This document shows, in pieces, positions 1-8,278 of a stretch of 64,000 bases of DNA. The stretch is taken from positions 372,001 to 436,000 of the forward strand of contig NZ_JAADZV010000001.1 in assembly GCF_010645075.1 (NCBI RefSeq), written 5' to 3'. Below the pieces are notes generated by a model. That model was not told the DNA's origin and did no database searches. It saw only the letters and a program-made list of their open reading frames with translations. The stretch is from Flavobacterium limi. Its GTDB lineage: Bacteria; Bacteroidota; Bacteroidia; Flavobacteriales; Flavobacteriaceae. A program made the position numbers and the translations under genes. Numbering within the stretch: position 1 is the stretch's first letter; every line of letters starts with the position of its first letter.

Positions 1-167
1 AGATGCAAAGTTTTATTCTCGTGATTGGCAAAGTAAAAGCCAACCCAATTGTAGTATTCAACATTTTCATTTAATAACTGGCAGATTGCCAATAGTTTTT
101 CGTCTCTGGTCGTATTTGCTTGAGCTGTAATGGTTGATATTTTTGGCTGTAATTCCTGAAATGTCAT
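1..167 (-). CDS. GAF-domain protein, free methionine-(R)-sulfoxide reductase-like (partial, N-terminus only)
   Basis: The reverse strand opens at ATG 165-167 (MTFQELQPK) and runs off the left edge, giving about 55 residues. The stretch NVEYYNWVGFYF is typical of the start of the GAF fold in the YebR/fRMsr family, which reduces free methionine-R-sulfoxide in the cytoplasm. The catalytic cysteines lie further on and are outside the window, so activity cannot be judged. It is divergent from xrtF, sharing a spacer of about 56 bp. A generic GAF sensor is the alternative. Confidence 0.7.
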   Translation of the reverse strand, partial: MTFQELQPKISTITAQANTTRDEKLLAICQLLNENVEYYNWVGFYFANHENKTLH

Positions 168-223
168 AATGTGAAAAATTTTATACAAAAGTATTTAAAG
201 CTAAACTCAAAAATTACATAAAT

Positions 224-775
224 TTGAAAAAAAATCCCGTGAAAAAATATTTAGTACAATTTAAGCCTTTCCTTATTTTTATAGGAACTTTTTTTGCCGC
301 TTATGTTTTACTGACTATAATTTATAAAAGCTATTTAAATAATTTTGAGTCAGATGATGTCGACGGAATAACCCTTTTAGTTGGTTCTAATGTTTATTGG
401 CTAATGGATCTTTTTAATTCTGATATTTTCATTCAGAAAAGTATCTCAGATCCCTGGTTAGAGGTTTGGTACAATAAAGATTATGTTATTCGAATTGTTG
501 AAGGATGTAATGCTGTAAGTGTGATGATTTTGTTTATTTCGTTTGTGGTTGCTTTTTCCGGAAAAATTAAAACGACTTTATTCTTTATTTTATCAGGAAC
601 TCTTTTTATTTATATTCTTAACGTGGGCAGAATTGCATTATTAGCCATCTTGTTATTTCACTATCCTGAAAAACTGCATCTTTTGCACGGGGTTCTTTTT
701 CCGTTAATTATCTATGGACTGGTTTTCGCTTTATGGGTTTTATGGGTAAATAAATTTTCAAAATATGCTAAATAA
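224..775 (+). CDS. xrtF: Exosortase family protein XrtF
   Basis: A 183-residue polytopic membrane protein with hydrophobic segments near residues 14-34, 98-112, 117-145 and 155-175. The exosortase catalytic triad is visible: Cys95 (EGCNAVSVM), Arg136 (NVGRIALL) and His155 (HLLHGVLFP). Exosortases are membrane transpeptidases that cleave C-terminal sorting signals on exported proteins. XrtF is the Flavobacteriia-type form, and its substrates are not evident here. The start chosen is TTG 224; GTG 239 is possible. The stop overlaps the next gene by 11 bp, which implies translational coupling with its known partner protein. Confidence 0.85.
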   Translation: MKKNPVKKYLVQFKPFLIFIGTFFAAYVLLTIIYKSYLNNFESDDVDGITLLVGSNVYWLMDLFNSDIFIQKSISDPWLEVWYNKDYVIRIVEGCNAVSVMILFISFVVAFSGKIKTTLFFILSGTLFIYILNVGRIALLAILLFHYPEKLHLLHGVLFPLIIYGLVFALWVLWVNKFSKYAK

Positions 776-1211
776 ACTTTTCGAAAATAAATTCAAAATT
801 ATAATAACTATTTTGCTTGTTTTTTGTTTGGGAGTCGTTAGAGGATTTGAAAATCAATTGTTTTATGATCCTTTTCTGGTTTACTTCGAGTCAGATTTTA
901 AAGAACTGCCTTTTCCATACATTGACAATTTTAAACTTTTTGCAGGACTTTTGTCTCGCTACGCTTTAAATACCGTTTTGTCATTAATGCTTATCTATAA
1001 TTTATTCAGGGATATTGAAATTCTGAAGTTTAGTGCATTTTTGTATGTGTTTTTTTTGGTGCTTCTTTTAGGGATGTTTTTTATCATCCTTGAATATTTT
1101 ACTAATGCGAACTGGCTGCTTTTTTATGTAAGAAGATTTATCATTCAGCCTATATTTGTATTGCTTTTTGTTCCAGCATTTTATTATCAGCAACAAAATC
1201 TCAAAAAATAA
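765..1211 (+). CDS. Exosortase F system-associated membrane protein
   Basis: A 148-residue protein with about four hydrophobic segments, overlapping the end of xrtF. Proteins of this size and topology directly follow xrtF in many Flavobacteriia and are named for that association. The sequence LGVVRGFENQLFYDPFLVYF, with a conserved-looking RxFE(N)xLFYDP motif, matches what I recall of the family. No catalytic motif is visible. It probably forms a membrane complex with XrtF or helps present its substrate, but that role rests on context only. Confidence 0.75.
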   Translation: MLNKLFENKFKIIITILLVFCLGVVRGFENQLFYDPFLVYFESDFKELPFPYIDNFKLFAGLLSRYALNTVLSLMLIYNLFRDIEILKFSAFLYVFFLVLLLGMFFIILEYFTNANWLLFYVRRFIIQPIFVLLFVPAFYYQQQNLKK

Positions 1212-1244
1212 CATTTTATTTAGCTTTTATCCGGACTTTTTAAA

Positions 1245-1252
1245 TAATTTTG
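1245..1252 (+). promoter_or_regulatory. Bacteroidota -7 box (TAATTTTG), near-leaderless
   Basis: TAATTTTG matches the Bacteroidota -7 consensus TAnnTTTG exactly and ends only 4 bp before ATG 1257. If it is used, transcription would start at or within a few bases of the start codon. No clear -33 TTG lies at the expected distance. Confidence 0.5.
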
Positions 1253-1256
1253 CAAC

Positions 1257-1649
1257 ATGAATTTAAAGAAGTGCACAGGAGTATTTTTAGCTTTCCTACT
1301 GTTGGTTTCCAACATTGGGTTTGCTTTTGATGTGCATTATTGCGGAGGAAAAATTGCTTCGGTATCATTAAGCACTTCAGTTTCTCCAGAAAAAAAATGC
1401 TGTGGGGATAAAGAAAAAAAATCTTCATGCTGTAAAGACAAGGTAGTTAAATTTGAAAAAAAATCAGATGATGCTACTTTTAAGGTTTTCTTCTTTCAGA
1501 TTGCATTTCCGGCACTAATCCAGCAATACAAACCAGTTGTTTTTCTTTCTCTTCCGAATTTTAAAAGCAATCAGATTATTTCGTATTATGCTGATGCAAA
1601 TGCGCCCCCCTTATTCAAACTATACAATCAATACATTTTTTATTCCTGA
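1257..1649 (+). CDS. HYC_CC_PP family protein (small exported thiol-rich protein)
   Basis: A 130-residue protein with an N-terminal signal sequence (about residues 1-23). It carries the family signature: H27-Y28-C29, paired cysteines C48-C49 and C58-C59 in a lysine-rich loop, and a late APP motif (NANAPPLF) near the C-terminus. The biochemical function of the family is unknown. The cysteine pairs and its position ahead of a TonB receptor and a CxxC metallochaperone suggest a part in heavy-metal (copper or zinc) handling in the envelope. That role is inference. Confidence 0.75.
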   Translation: MNLKKCTGVFLAFLLLVSNIGFAFDVHYCGGKIASVSLSTSVSPEKKCCGDKEKKSSCCKDKVVKFEKKSDDATFKVFFFQIAFPALIQQYKPVVFLSLPNFKSNQIISYYADANAPPLFKLYNQYIFYS

Positions 1650-1769
1650 TTTTAATATTTAGAATCAAGCCATCTTTTTTATGGCCTGTAATCTGCTGTT
1701 TTATTATTTCTTAATTTATTGAGAATCTCTAAAACAGGAATTTCTAAATAATATTAAAATCATTTTTGT

Positions 1770-3776
1770 ATGCAAAAAAATATCATGCTTTTCATGGTGC
1801 TTTTGCTTTCTGTTTCTGCATTTTCGCAAGAAGATTTAGAGGAAGTAAAAGTTACTAAAAAGCAAAAAGGACTTAAAAAATCCTATACGCTTACTGCTAA
1901 TACAACAGTTATTACCAGTAAGGAATTACTAAAAGCGGCTTGTTGTAATCTTGCCGAAAGTTTCGAAACAAACCCATCAATCGATGTCAATTTTTCTGAT
2001 GCTTTAACAGGAACCAAACAAATAAAAATGTTAGGTTTAACTAGTCCGTACTTAATGATTACTGAAGAAAATATTCCTTCAGTTCGTGGTGCTTCTCAGG
2101 CTTATGGATTGTCATTTACTCCGGGAACCTGGATTGAAAGTGTTCAGATTACCAAAGGTGCAGGAAGTGTTATCAATGGTTATGAAAGTATCTCAGGGCA
2201 AATAAATACCGAGCTTTTAAAACCTTTAAGTGATATTCCGTTTTTTTTGAATGCTTACGGGTCTACTGATGCCCGTTTTGAACTGAATACCCATTTCAAT
2301 AAAAAAATCTCTGATAAATGGGCTACAAGTCTGTTCGTTCATGGGAATGCACGTGTGGCAAAAAACGATATGAACGATGATGGGTTTCTGGACAATCCTT
2401 TAGGAAAACAAATTAATGTTTTGAATCGTTATCAATATTATAATCCGGAAAGCGGTTTGGTAAGTTTTATCAATTTCAGATATATGAATGATGAAAAACA
2501 AACCGGAGAGATTGATTTTGATAAAGATCGCGATCGGGGGACGACAAATTACTGGGGGTCAGAAATCAATACCGAACGTTTTGATGTATCGACAAAAATT
2601 GGTTACGTTTTTAAAGATATGCCCTATCAAAGCATTGGTTTTCAAAATGCTTTTAACAGTCATAACCAAGATTCGTATTTTGGTTTAAATCGATATGATA
2701 TTAAACAGAATAGTTTTTATTCGAATTTGATTTTCAATTCGATAATTAACAACACAATGAATAAGTTTACAGCTGGTTTGAATTTTACTTATGATCAGTA
2801 TCAGGAATTTGTAAATGCAACTGATTACAGCCGGATCGATAATTCGGTTGGTGCTTTTTTTGAATACACTTATGATAATACCGATAATTTCAGTTTGATT
2901 TTGGGCGGAAGGGTTGATAATCATAACCGTTTGGGCTTTTTCGTGACACCTCGTCTGCACATGAGATACAATCCTTGGAAAGATGGGGTTGTTCGTTTTT
3001 CTGCCGGAAGAGGAAAACGTTCTGCTAATATTTTTGCAGAGAATCAACAGCTTTTTGCAAGTTCCAGGACTTTCTCCATTTTGGATAATAGCGGAAAAAT
3101 TTATGGTTTGAATGCTGAAATTGCCTGGAATTACGGAGTAAGTTTTTCTCAGAAATTCAAACTTTTCAATAAAAATGCCGAAGCAGGTTTTGATATTTAC
3201 AGAACGGACTTTCAAAATCAGGCCGTTGTGGATCTCATGCAGAGTCCGCAGGAAGTTTTGTTTTATAATTTAAGAGGAAACTCATTTGCCAATAGTCTGC
3301 AGCTAGAGTTTAATTATGAGTTAATCCATAATCTGAATTTGAGAACAGCTTATAAATATTACGACATTCAAACTGATTATTTAAGAGGAACTTTTCAGCG
3401 TCCATTACAGGCAAAGCATCGTTTTCTAGGAAATCTTGAATATGAAACCCAATTAAATGATGATAAACAATGGAAATTTGATTACACCTTTAACTGGTCC
3501 GGAAAACAACAGCTTCCATATACGGCATCAAATCCTGCATCAGATCAGTTTCCTGATTTTTCACCCGCTTATGCCGTTATGAATGCTCAGATTACAAGAG
3601 TTTTTTCTTCTGTTTTCGAAGTGTATATTGGAGGAGAGAACATCGGGAATTACAAACAGGAAAAAGCGATTTTAGGTGCTAACGATCCATTTGGTCCTAA
3701 TTTTGATGCTTCTGTAGCCTACGCGCCAATTTTTGGACAAATGTACTACGCAGGATTACGATTCAAAATAAAATAG
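1770..3776 (+). CDS. TonB-dependent outer-membrane receptor (probable metal or metallophore transporter)
   Basis: A 668-residue protein: signal peptide (about 1-19, cut before EDLEEVKV), a TonB-box-like start, a plug domain (about 40-160) and a beta-barrel ending in the aromatic-rich YYAGLRFKIK. The plug contains an unusual C58-C59 pair (KAACCNLAESF), which I associate with a Bacteroidota receptor subgroup found beside HMA-domain proteins. There is no N-terminal carboxypeptidase-like domain, so this is not a SusC protein. It lies between the HYC_CC_PP gene and the HMA gene and ends 75 bp before the latter. Substrate is unproven; copper or another soft metal is the best guess. Confidence 0.8.
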   Translation: MQKNIMLFMVLLLSVSAFSQEDLEEVKVTKKQKGLKKSYTLTANTTVITSKELLKAACCNLAESFETNPSIDVNFSDALTGTKQIKMLGLTSPYLMITEENIPSVRGASQAYGLSFTPGTWIESVQITKGAGSVINGYESISGQINTELLKPLSDIPFFLNAYGSTDARFELNTHFNKKISDKWATSLFVHGNARVAKNDMNDDGFLDNPLGKQINVLNRYQYYNPESGLVSFINFRYMNDEKQTGEIDFDKDRDRGTTNYWGSEINTERFDVSTKIGYVFKDMPYQSIGFQNAFNSHNQDSYFGLNRYDIKQNSFYSNLIFNSIINNTMNKFTAGLNFTYDQYQEFVNATDYSRIDNSVGAFFEYTYDNTDNFSLILGGRVDNHNRLGFFVTPRLHMRYNPWKDGVVRFSAGRGKRSANIFAENQQLFASSRTFSILDNSGKIYGLNAEIAWNYGVSFSQKFKLFNKNAEAGFDIYRTDFQNQAVVDLMQSPQEVLFYNLRGNSFANSLQLEFNYELIHNLNLRTAYKYYDIQTDYLRGTFQRPLQAKHRFLGNLEYETQLNDDKQWKFDYTFNWSGKQQLPYTASNPASDQFPDFSPAYAVMNAQITRVFSSVFEVYIGGENIGNYKQEKAILGANDPFGPNFDASVAYAPIFGQMYYAGLRFKIK

Positions 3777-3851
3777 GGATCAATATCAATGTCAAAAACC
3801 AATGACAATAACAAATTTAATAATCAATTAATAACAATAAATAATAAAAAG

Positions 3852-4193
3852 ATGAACAAGATAATTTTAATAGCATTGATAACTTTTTTAGGATTTTCGG
3901 CTCAGGCGCAGACTAAAAAAAATAAGAATTTAAAATACACTACAGAGGTAAACGGTAATTGCGAACAATGTAAAAAGCGAATTGAAAAAGCAGCTTTTAG
4001 TGTCCCGGGAGTTAAGACTGCTAATTGGGACATCAGTTCACATCAGCTTACAGTGATTTTAAATGAAGAAAAATCATCAACTGCTGATTTAAATAAAGCT
4101 GTGGCAAAGGTCGGTCATGATACCAAAGAAGTAAAAGCAACTAAGGAAGATTATGATAATCTGCATTATTGCTGCAAGTATGAAAGAGAATAA
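3852..4193 (+). CDS. Exported heavy-metal-associated (HMA) domain protein
   Basis: A 113-residue protein with a signal peptide (about 1-20, AQA cleavage) and one HMA ferredoxin-like domain (about 28-98) holding the metal-binding C37-x-x-C40 (GNCEQCKKRIEKAAF). It ends with H105-Y106-C107-C108, a second possible ligand cluster that echoes the HYC of the gene two upstream. ATG 3852 was preferred over ATG 3789 because the earlier 21 codons are low-complexity Asn/Lys and precede a perfect signal peptide. It probably works as a periplasmic metallochaperone linked to the upstream TonB receptor. Followed by a strong terminator. Confidence 0.85.
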   Translation: MNKIILIALITFLGFSAQAQTKKNKNLKYTTEVNGNCEQCKKRIEKAAFSVPGVKTANWDISSHQLTVILNEEKSSTADLNKAVAKVGHDTKEVKATKEDYDNLHYCCKYERE

Positions 4194-4200
4194 TTAGGAG

Positions 4201-4231
4201 GCCCGGGTTTAAAAAAAGCCCGGGCTTTTTT
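4201..4231 (+). terminator. Rho-independent terminator of the metal locus
   Basis: GC-rich stem GCCCGGG/CCCGGGC inside an A-run/T-run (4211-4217 A, 4226-4231 T), starting 7 bp after the HMA stop codon. It ends the HYC-TonB-HMA unit. Confidence 0.85.
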
Positions 4232-4331
4232 AATAGTTAATTTATGTTTAAAATACCGTATTTTATTGTGGTTAAACTAAATTATTGTTACTTTCACGCC
4301 CTATATAATTTCAATGATAAACCAATAGCAT

Positions 4332-5012
4332 ATGAATAATTTTGACTGGACGCAATTAATAAATCCTGAGTTTTATATTAACTTAAGCGTAGGCGGAGTT
4401 CAAATTGGTTTATTTATTGTTTTGTTTATTGTTTTTGCTGAAACAGGACTTTTTGCAGGTTTTTTTCTCCCAGGAGACAGTTTATTATTTTTAGCTGGAA
4501 TTTACAGTCGGGAATTGATAGAGAATATGGTTTATATTTCTAATGATTTCTTAAACGTCTTTTTATTAGCACTTATGGTAGCTGTAATGGGAGTTTTAGG
4601 AAATATGACCGGGTATTGGTTCGGTGCCAAAAGCGGATATTACTTATTCAAAAAAGAAGACAGTTTTTGGTTTAAAAAGAAATACCTCTTACAATCGAAG
4701 GATTTCTTCGAAAAGTATGGAGGTAAGGCTATTATTTATGCAAGATTTTTACCAATTTTCAGAACATTTGCTCCAATTATTGCTGGTATAGTTTCTATGG
4801 ATAAAAAGAAATTTATGTTCTATAATATTTTGAGCTCTTTTCTATGGTCTTTCATATTGATTTTCGCGGGCCATTACTTATATGGAGTATTTCTAAAACA
4901 AGGAATCGATCTGAAACATCATATCGAATATATTATTATAATCATAGTGATTATTTCTACATTCCCTGTTTTGTTGAAACTTTTTAAGAAAAGACCAATC
5001 GAGAAAATCTAA
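4332..5012 (+). CDS. DedA family membrane protein
   Basis: A 226-residue integral membrane protein of the DedA/VTT family. The hallmark segments are present: FLPGDSLLFLAG, then GAKSGYYLFKKED, and RFLPIFRTFAPIIAGI (re-entrant loop with the conserved FxRxxP-like arginine), followed by two C-terminal membrane spans. Family members act as inner-membrane lipid transporters or flippases, for example recycling undecaprenyl phosphate or moving phosphatidylethanolamine, and need the proton motive force. Single-gene unit, ending in a hairpin shared with the convergent gene. Confidence 0.9.
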   Translation: MNNFDWTQLINPEFYINLSVGGVQIGLFIVLFIVFAETGLFAGFFLPGDSLLFLAGIYSRELIENMVYISNDFLNVFLLALMVAVMGVLGNMTGYWFGAKSGYYLFKKEDSFWFKKKYLLQSKDFFEKYGGKAIIYARFLPIFRTFAPIIAGIVSMDKKKFMFYNILSSFLWSFILIFAGHYLYGVFLKQGIDLKHHIEYIIIIIVIISTFPVLLKLFKKRPIEKI

Positions 5013-5036
5013 TTTTTAAATGGATTAAAAATTAGA
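5008..5036. terminator. Bidirectional AT-rich hairpin between convergent genes
   Basis: A perfect 12-bp inverted repeat (5008-5019 and 5025-5036) with a 5-base loop overlaps the stop codons of both the DedA gene and the convergent gene. It can terminate transcription from both sides. Confidence 0.6.
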
Positions 5037-5619
5037 TGTTCCCAAAAAGATTAAAAATAGATCTTGCAAAACGCGAATTATTTTTTTCTTCTACAGTTTC
5101 ATAACATGAGAAGCCTAAAATAATTTTTATTCCCGGAGGTATGCTGTTTAAGATATCTCTTTTTTGTTCATCCAGAAGCAATTTTAAACTTGAAGTCACT
5201 TCAGTATTATACTTTAAATAAGAAAGGATAAGCAATGTAGAGAAGTTTAAAACCTCACGTGCAGTTTCACTTTTGATGCCAACTTCATTCGAAATCATTT
5301 CGGTAATTCTGGCCTTTTTGCTGGTGAAAATTTTCTCTAAAAAGTAATTTCCTTCTGATTTATAATTTTCATCCACAGATAAAATCCGGGACGAAGTAAA
5401 ATCAACTTCTTTGTAAAATGTAGAGTCTGGTACAATCTCAGTCATTTCTTCTAATGCTTTAGCATCGAAATTGTTATAGCATCCCATTAAAACAGTTCCC
5501 AACGAAACATCGATAGCCTTAATTAGTAAGGCATCATTTTCGAAATAAAATTTGTTCAGCTTTGAGATAACATTTGACGAGATAAAACGGCGTAGTTCAA
5601 TTTGTAGATTTGGGGTCAT
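5032..5619 (-). CDS. Uncharacterised protein, possibly DUF937-like
   Basis: A 195-residue soluble protein without signal peptide or membrane segment. Its makeup (alternating amphipathic helices, SLGTVLMGCYNNFD and LLDEQKRDILNSIPPGI) recalls the DUF937 fold, which is often fused to OmpA domains in Flavobacteriia, but no OmpA domain follows here. Function unknown. It is a lone gene: the 275 bp upstream have no ORF. Confidence 0.6.
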   Translation of the reverse strand: MTPNLQIELRRFISSNVISKLNKFYFENDALLIKAIDVSLGTVLMGCYNNFDAKALEEMTEIVPDSTFYKEVDFTSSRILSVDENYKSEGNYFLEKIFTSKKARITEMISNEVGIKSETAREVLNFSTLLILSYLKYNTEVTSSLKLLLDEQKRDILNSIPPGIKIILGFSCYETVEEKNNSRFARSIFNLFGNI

Positions 5620-5894
5620 AATTGGTACTAGATTAATTAATAATTGCTGTCAATAAACCGATTAAATGTGGTATTTTGTCGTTTTATAGTGATAAAAATA
5701 TAAAATAAATTAACATATCCAAAAAATAAGTTAAATATTTTGTTTTACCTTTTTTGCAATTTAATTAACAAATATTCGCAGTATCAATAAATATCATACT
5801 TAGTTATCAAAATAAAGTAATAATTATTTAAAAAGATTTTAATTTTTGCTTAAGAAGTTTTAAAATATAAGAAAAAACCTAGTTTTGTTTATCT
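5620..5894. other. AT-rich intergenic region without a recognisable gene
   Basis: Very A+T-rich sequence between two reverse-strand genes. It must contain the promoter of the DUF937-like gene, but I see no convincing TAnnTTTG box close to its start. No RNA gene or conserved structure is apparent. Confidence 0.5.
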
Positions 5895-6395
5895 TTAAAA
5901 AAGTAGACTTCTGTTTTGAAAGAGTATAGTAACAAATAGTCCCAGATAAACCACACATACTAAAAAATTAATGAAACCAGAGGCTAAAAAACCAATTAGT
6001 GAGCCGGTTGCAGCCTTAAATGCTCTTTTATGATCTTTTGAATCATATAAAATTTCGCCTATAAAAGCTCCTGCAAACGGACCTATAATTACACCAAAAG
6101 GGATAGGGGCAAGAATGCCAATAATAAGGCCAATATTAGTTCCCCAGATGCCGTATGAACTGCCTCCAAAACGTTTGGTTCCTTTAGCCGGAATAGTATA
6201 ATCTAAAACCGTGATAATAATCATGATAATAAAAGTAATTCCTAAAACCCAGTAGTTATTTTCGACCGCTTTTGTCAAATACAGCAGTAACAAGCCCGTC
6301 CAACAACTTGAGAGGCCGGGTAAAACAGGCAGGAAACTCCCCATAATTCCTATAATCATACATATAAAACCAAGTAAAACCAATACTAAATCCAT
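5895..6395 (-). CDS. DUF456 domain membrane protein
   Basis: A 166-residue protein made almost entirely of glycine-rich hydrophobic helices. It has the DUF456 pattern: GSFLPVLPG near the N-terminus, a middle KGTKRFGGSSYGIWGTNIG loop, then IPFGVIIGPFAGAFIGE. The glycine-zipper repeats resemble pore- or oligomer-forming membrane proteins. Biochemical role unknown. Stands alone, divergent from the lipoprotein gene at 6566. Confidence 0.85.
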   Translation of the reverse strand: MDLVLVLLGFICMIIGIMGSFLPVLPGLSSCWTGLLLLYLTKAVENNYWVLGITFIIMIIITVLDYTIPAKGTKRFGGSSYGIWGTNIGLIIGILAPIPFGVIIGPFAGAFIGEILYDSKDHKRAFKAATGSLIGFLASGFINFLVCVVYLGLFVTILFQNRSLLF

Positions 6396-6565
6396 ATTAA
6401 AAACGTTGTAAATTTTGATTGTAAATTTATATTATCTATTGAATATCATTTTATAAGTTAATAGAAAAATAGTTCATAATTTCTCTGCTAAGAATATTGC
6501 AATACAAAGCTTACCAAAAAAAATAATCGTATTTTTACATTATAAGTCAAATTAACATCAAAATC

Positions 6566-7051
6566 TTGAAGAACTTTTTCCTTTTTTTAGTGATTATATT
6601 TTTCAATTCTTGTCAATATTTTGAGAAGCAGGTACCTTCTGAAAAAGAGTTGCTTCAAAAAGAATTAAAATCAATCAACTGGAAAGAAGTTGATGAATAT
6701 CCCTCTGTAGAAGATTGCGAGAAGATCAGCGATAAAATTCAGCGTCAGCAATGTTTTTTCGAAATTATGTCGCAGCTTATTCAGGAAAAACTGGATATAG
6801 ATACACTCTCTATATTGTATCCGGAACTAGATACTATAGAAGTCAAAGTAACTGTTTTTCCTAACTCGACCCTTGAATTTGAACCACAATTTCCTAAAGA
6901 TTCAGTGACCTATGATACGATAAAAATCGATAGTATCCTCCGTGCCCGATTAATTGATTTTCCAAAAGTAAACCCAGCCATTAAACGCGGAATCCCGGTA
7001 AAATCACAATTTATTTTGCCTGTAATTCTTAAGGAAAAGGAACAAAAGTAG
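6566..7051 (+). CDS. Putative lipoprotein with TonB-C-terminus-like end
   Basis: A 161-residue protein starting at TTG 6566 (MKNFFLFLVIIFFNSC). The lipobox ends at Cys16, so it should be an acylated outer-membrane or periplasmic lipoprotein. After a charged region with two cysteines (DCEKISDKIQRQQCFF) the last 30 residues (INPAIKRGIPVKSQFILPVIL, with the preceding P-K-V) recall the C-terminal beta strand pair of TonB proteins. The upstream TATTTTTA is a near -7 box. No function is known; annotation as a conserved flavobacterial lipoprotein is safest. Confidence 0.65.
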   Translation: MKNFFLFLVIIFFNSCQYFEKQVPSEKELLQKELKSINWKEVDEYPSVEDCEKISDKIQRQQCFFEIMSQLIQEKLDIDTLSILYPELDTIEVKVTVFPNSTLEFEPQFPKDSVTYDTIKIDSILRARLIDFPKVNPAIKRGIPVKSQFILPVILKEKEQK

Positions 7052-7071
7052 TATCTGAAGAATTTTCAGGA

Positions 7072-7152
7072 GGAGCAATTTCCCGCTTTTCGTTACAATC
7101 TTTTTATTTTTAAAGGAAAAATAAAAAGGATTTTCACTTCAATCGGGGCTAG
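7072..7152. repeat. Dispersed hairpin element, copy A
   Basis: Lies between convergent genes. It has a 12-bp perfect stem (7100-7111 and 7117-7128) with loop AAAGG, flanked on the left by GAGCAATTTCCCGC and on the right by CACTTCAATCGGGGCTA. A second copy at 40962-41085 has the same layout, the same stem length and a paired change inside the stem. It may also terminate transcription for both neighbours. Confidence 0.7.
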
Positions 7153-7174
7153 GACATCAGATTCTAAAATAAAA

Positions 7175-8278
7175 TTATACTTTAAAACGGCGGTCTTTCC
7201 ATTCATAAGAACCAAACAAACTGTATAAAGCGACAGCTGAACTAAAAAAGGGATAAAGTAAACTGCTCAAAAGCACACTTTTTACTTTGCCATTAGTCAA
7301 AAAAAGACTGGTGACATAAAGCAAGACAAAATCTGTCATAAACTTAACAAAAGCAAACAAAGCAAAAATTGAATATGACCATATTCCGAAAAGGAGAAAT
7401 AAAAATCCAATAACAAAGCTTAAATTTCCAAAGAAAACAATCAATCCCAATAACTTTCCAAATACACTTTGATACGAGCTTGTTTTTGCCGCCCAGCGTA
7501 CTCTTTGATAAAATAAGGTTTTCCAGGTTTCAGTTGGTCTGGTTGTTACAATAGCTTCTTCAGCTTTTAAATAATGAACTTCTTTTGGGAATTTCTGAAT
7601 TGCTTTCTGCAATAAAAAAACATCATCTCCGCTTGCAATTTTATCATTTCCTTCAAATCCGTTAAGCCTTTCAAATAATGATTTTGTGTAAGCAAAATTT
7701 GCTCCATTACACATAAAAGCCCTGTTAAGCCCAAAACTTCCAATCGTAGCTCCTTGCAGACTCGTTAAATCCAATTGCTGAAAATGATCTGAAAATGAGT
7801 TTGTGCAATTATATGTTACGGCTCCTGCCAGCATCAAGATTTCATTTTCCTGAATATAATTGTCGAATGATAAAAGCCAGTTTTCAGGAACAATACAATC
7901 GGCATCGGTGGTAATGACCCATTCGGTTTTTACATGTTGCATTGCGGTTGTAATCGCATCTTTTTTAGGGGATTTAGAAACACGAATAGTGTCTATTTGT
8001 GATATGTGAAATGTAAAATGCGGAGTGTGAAATTTTTCATCAGAACTATCATCAACTAAAATCACTTCAAATAAATCAGTTGGATAATTTAAATTAGAAA
8101 AGCTTTCTAAAAGTATGGGCAAGTTTTCTGCTTCATTGCGAAACGGAACTATAATCGTAAAACCTGTTTTAGGTTCTAAATCTGATTTCTGATATTTTTT
8201 GATTTTAAAAAAACCATAAATCAGCAAGCCGATTGTTATGACATAAATTTTTAATATGATGAACAATATCAGACTCAT
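7175..8278 (-). CDS. Family 2 glycosyltransferase, membrane-anchored
   Basis: A 367-residue protein with an N-terminal membrane anchor (4-23), a GT-A domain (about 38-270) and three C-terminal membrane segments (about 275-350). Motifs seen: FTIIVPFRNEAENLP, VDDSSD (75-80), the metal-binding T124-DAD (ITTDADC) and QRVRWAAK, the Q/RxxRW motif of processive-type GT2 enzymes. It transfers sugar from a nucleotide sugar, probably to a lipid or cell-surface glycan; acceptor unknown. The start overlaps the upstream membrane protein gene by 4 bp (ATGA), so the two are coupled. Residues 84-94 (HTPHFTFHISQ) look like an inserted repeat (see findings). Confidence 0.85.
   Translation of the reverse strand: MSLILFIILKIYVITIGLLIYGFFKIKKYQKSDLEPKTGFTIIVPFRNEAENLPILLESFSNLNYPTDLFEVILVDDSSDEKFHTPHFTFHISQIDTIRVSKSPKKDAITTAMQHVKTEWVITTDADCIVPENWLLSFDNYIQENEILMLAGAVTYNCTNSFSDHFQQLDLTSLQGATIGSFGLNRAFMCNGANFAYTKSLFERLNGFEGNDKIASGDDVFLLQKAIQKFPKEVHYLKAEEAIVTTRPTETWKTLFYQRVRWAAKTSSYQSVFGKLLGLIVFFGNLSFVIGFLFLLFGIWSYSIFALFAFVKFMTDFVLLYVTSLFLTNGKVKSVLLSSLLYPFFSSAVALYSLFGSYEWKDRRFKV

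Noticed and set aside
2685..3215. Reverse-strand 176-codon frame inside the TonB receptor
   Set aside because: Shadow of a well-supported receptor gene; no family resemblance.
3789..3851. Upstream ATG for the HMA protein
   Set aside because: The added residues are low-complexity Asn/Lys ahead of a complete signal peptide, so they would destroy export.
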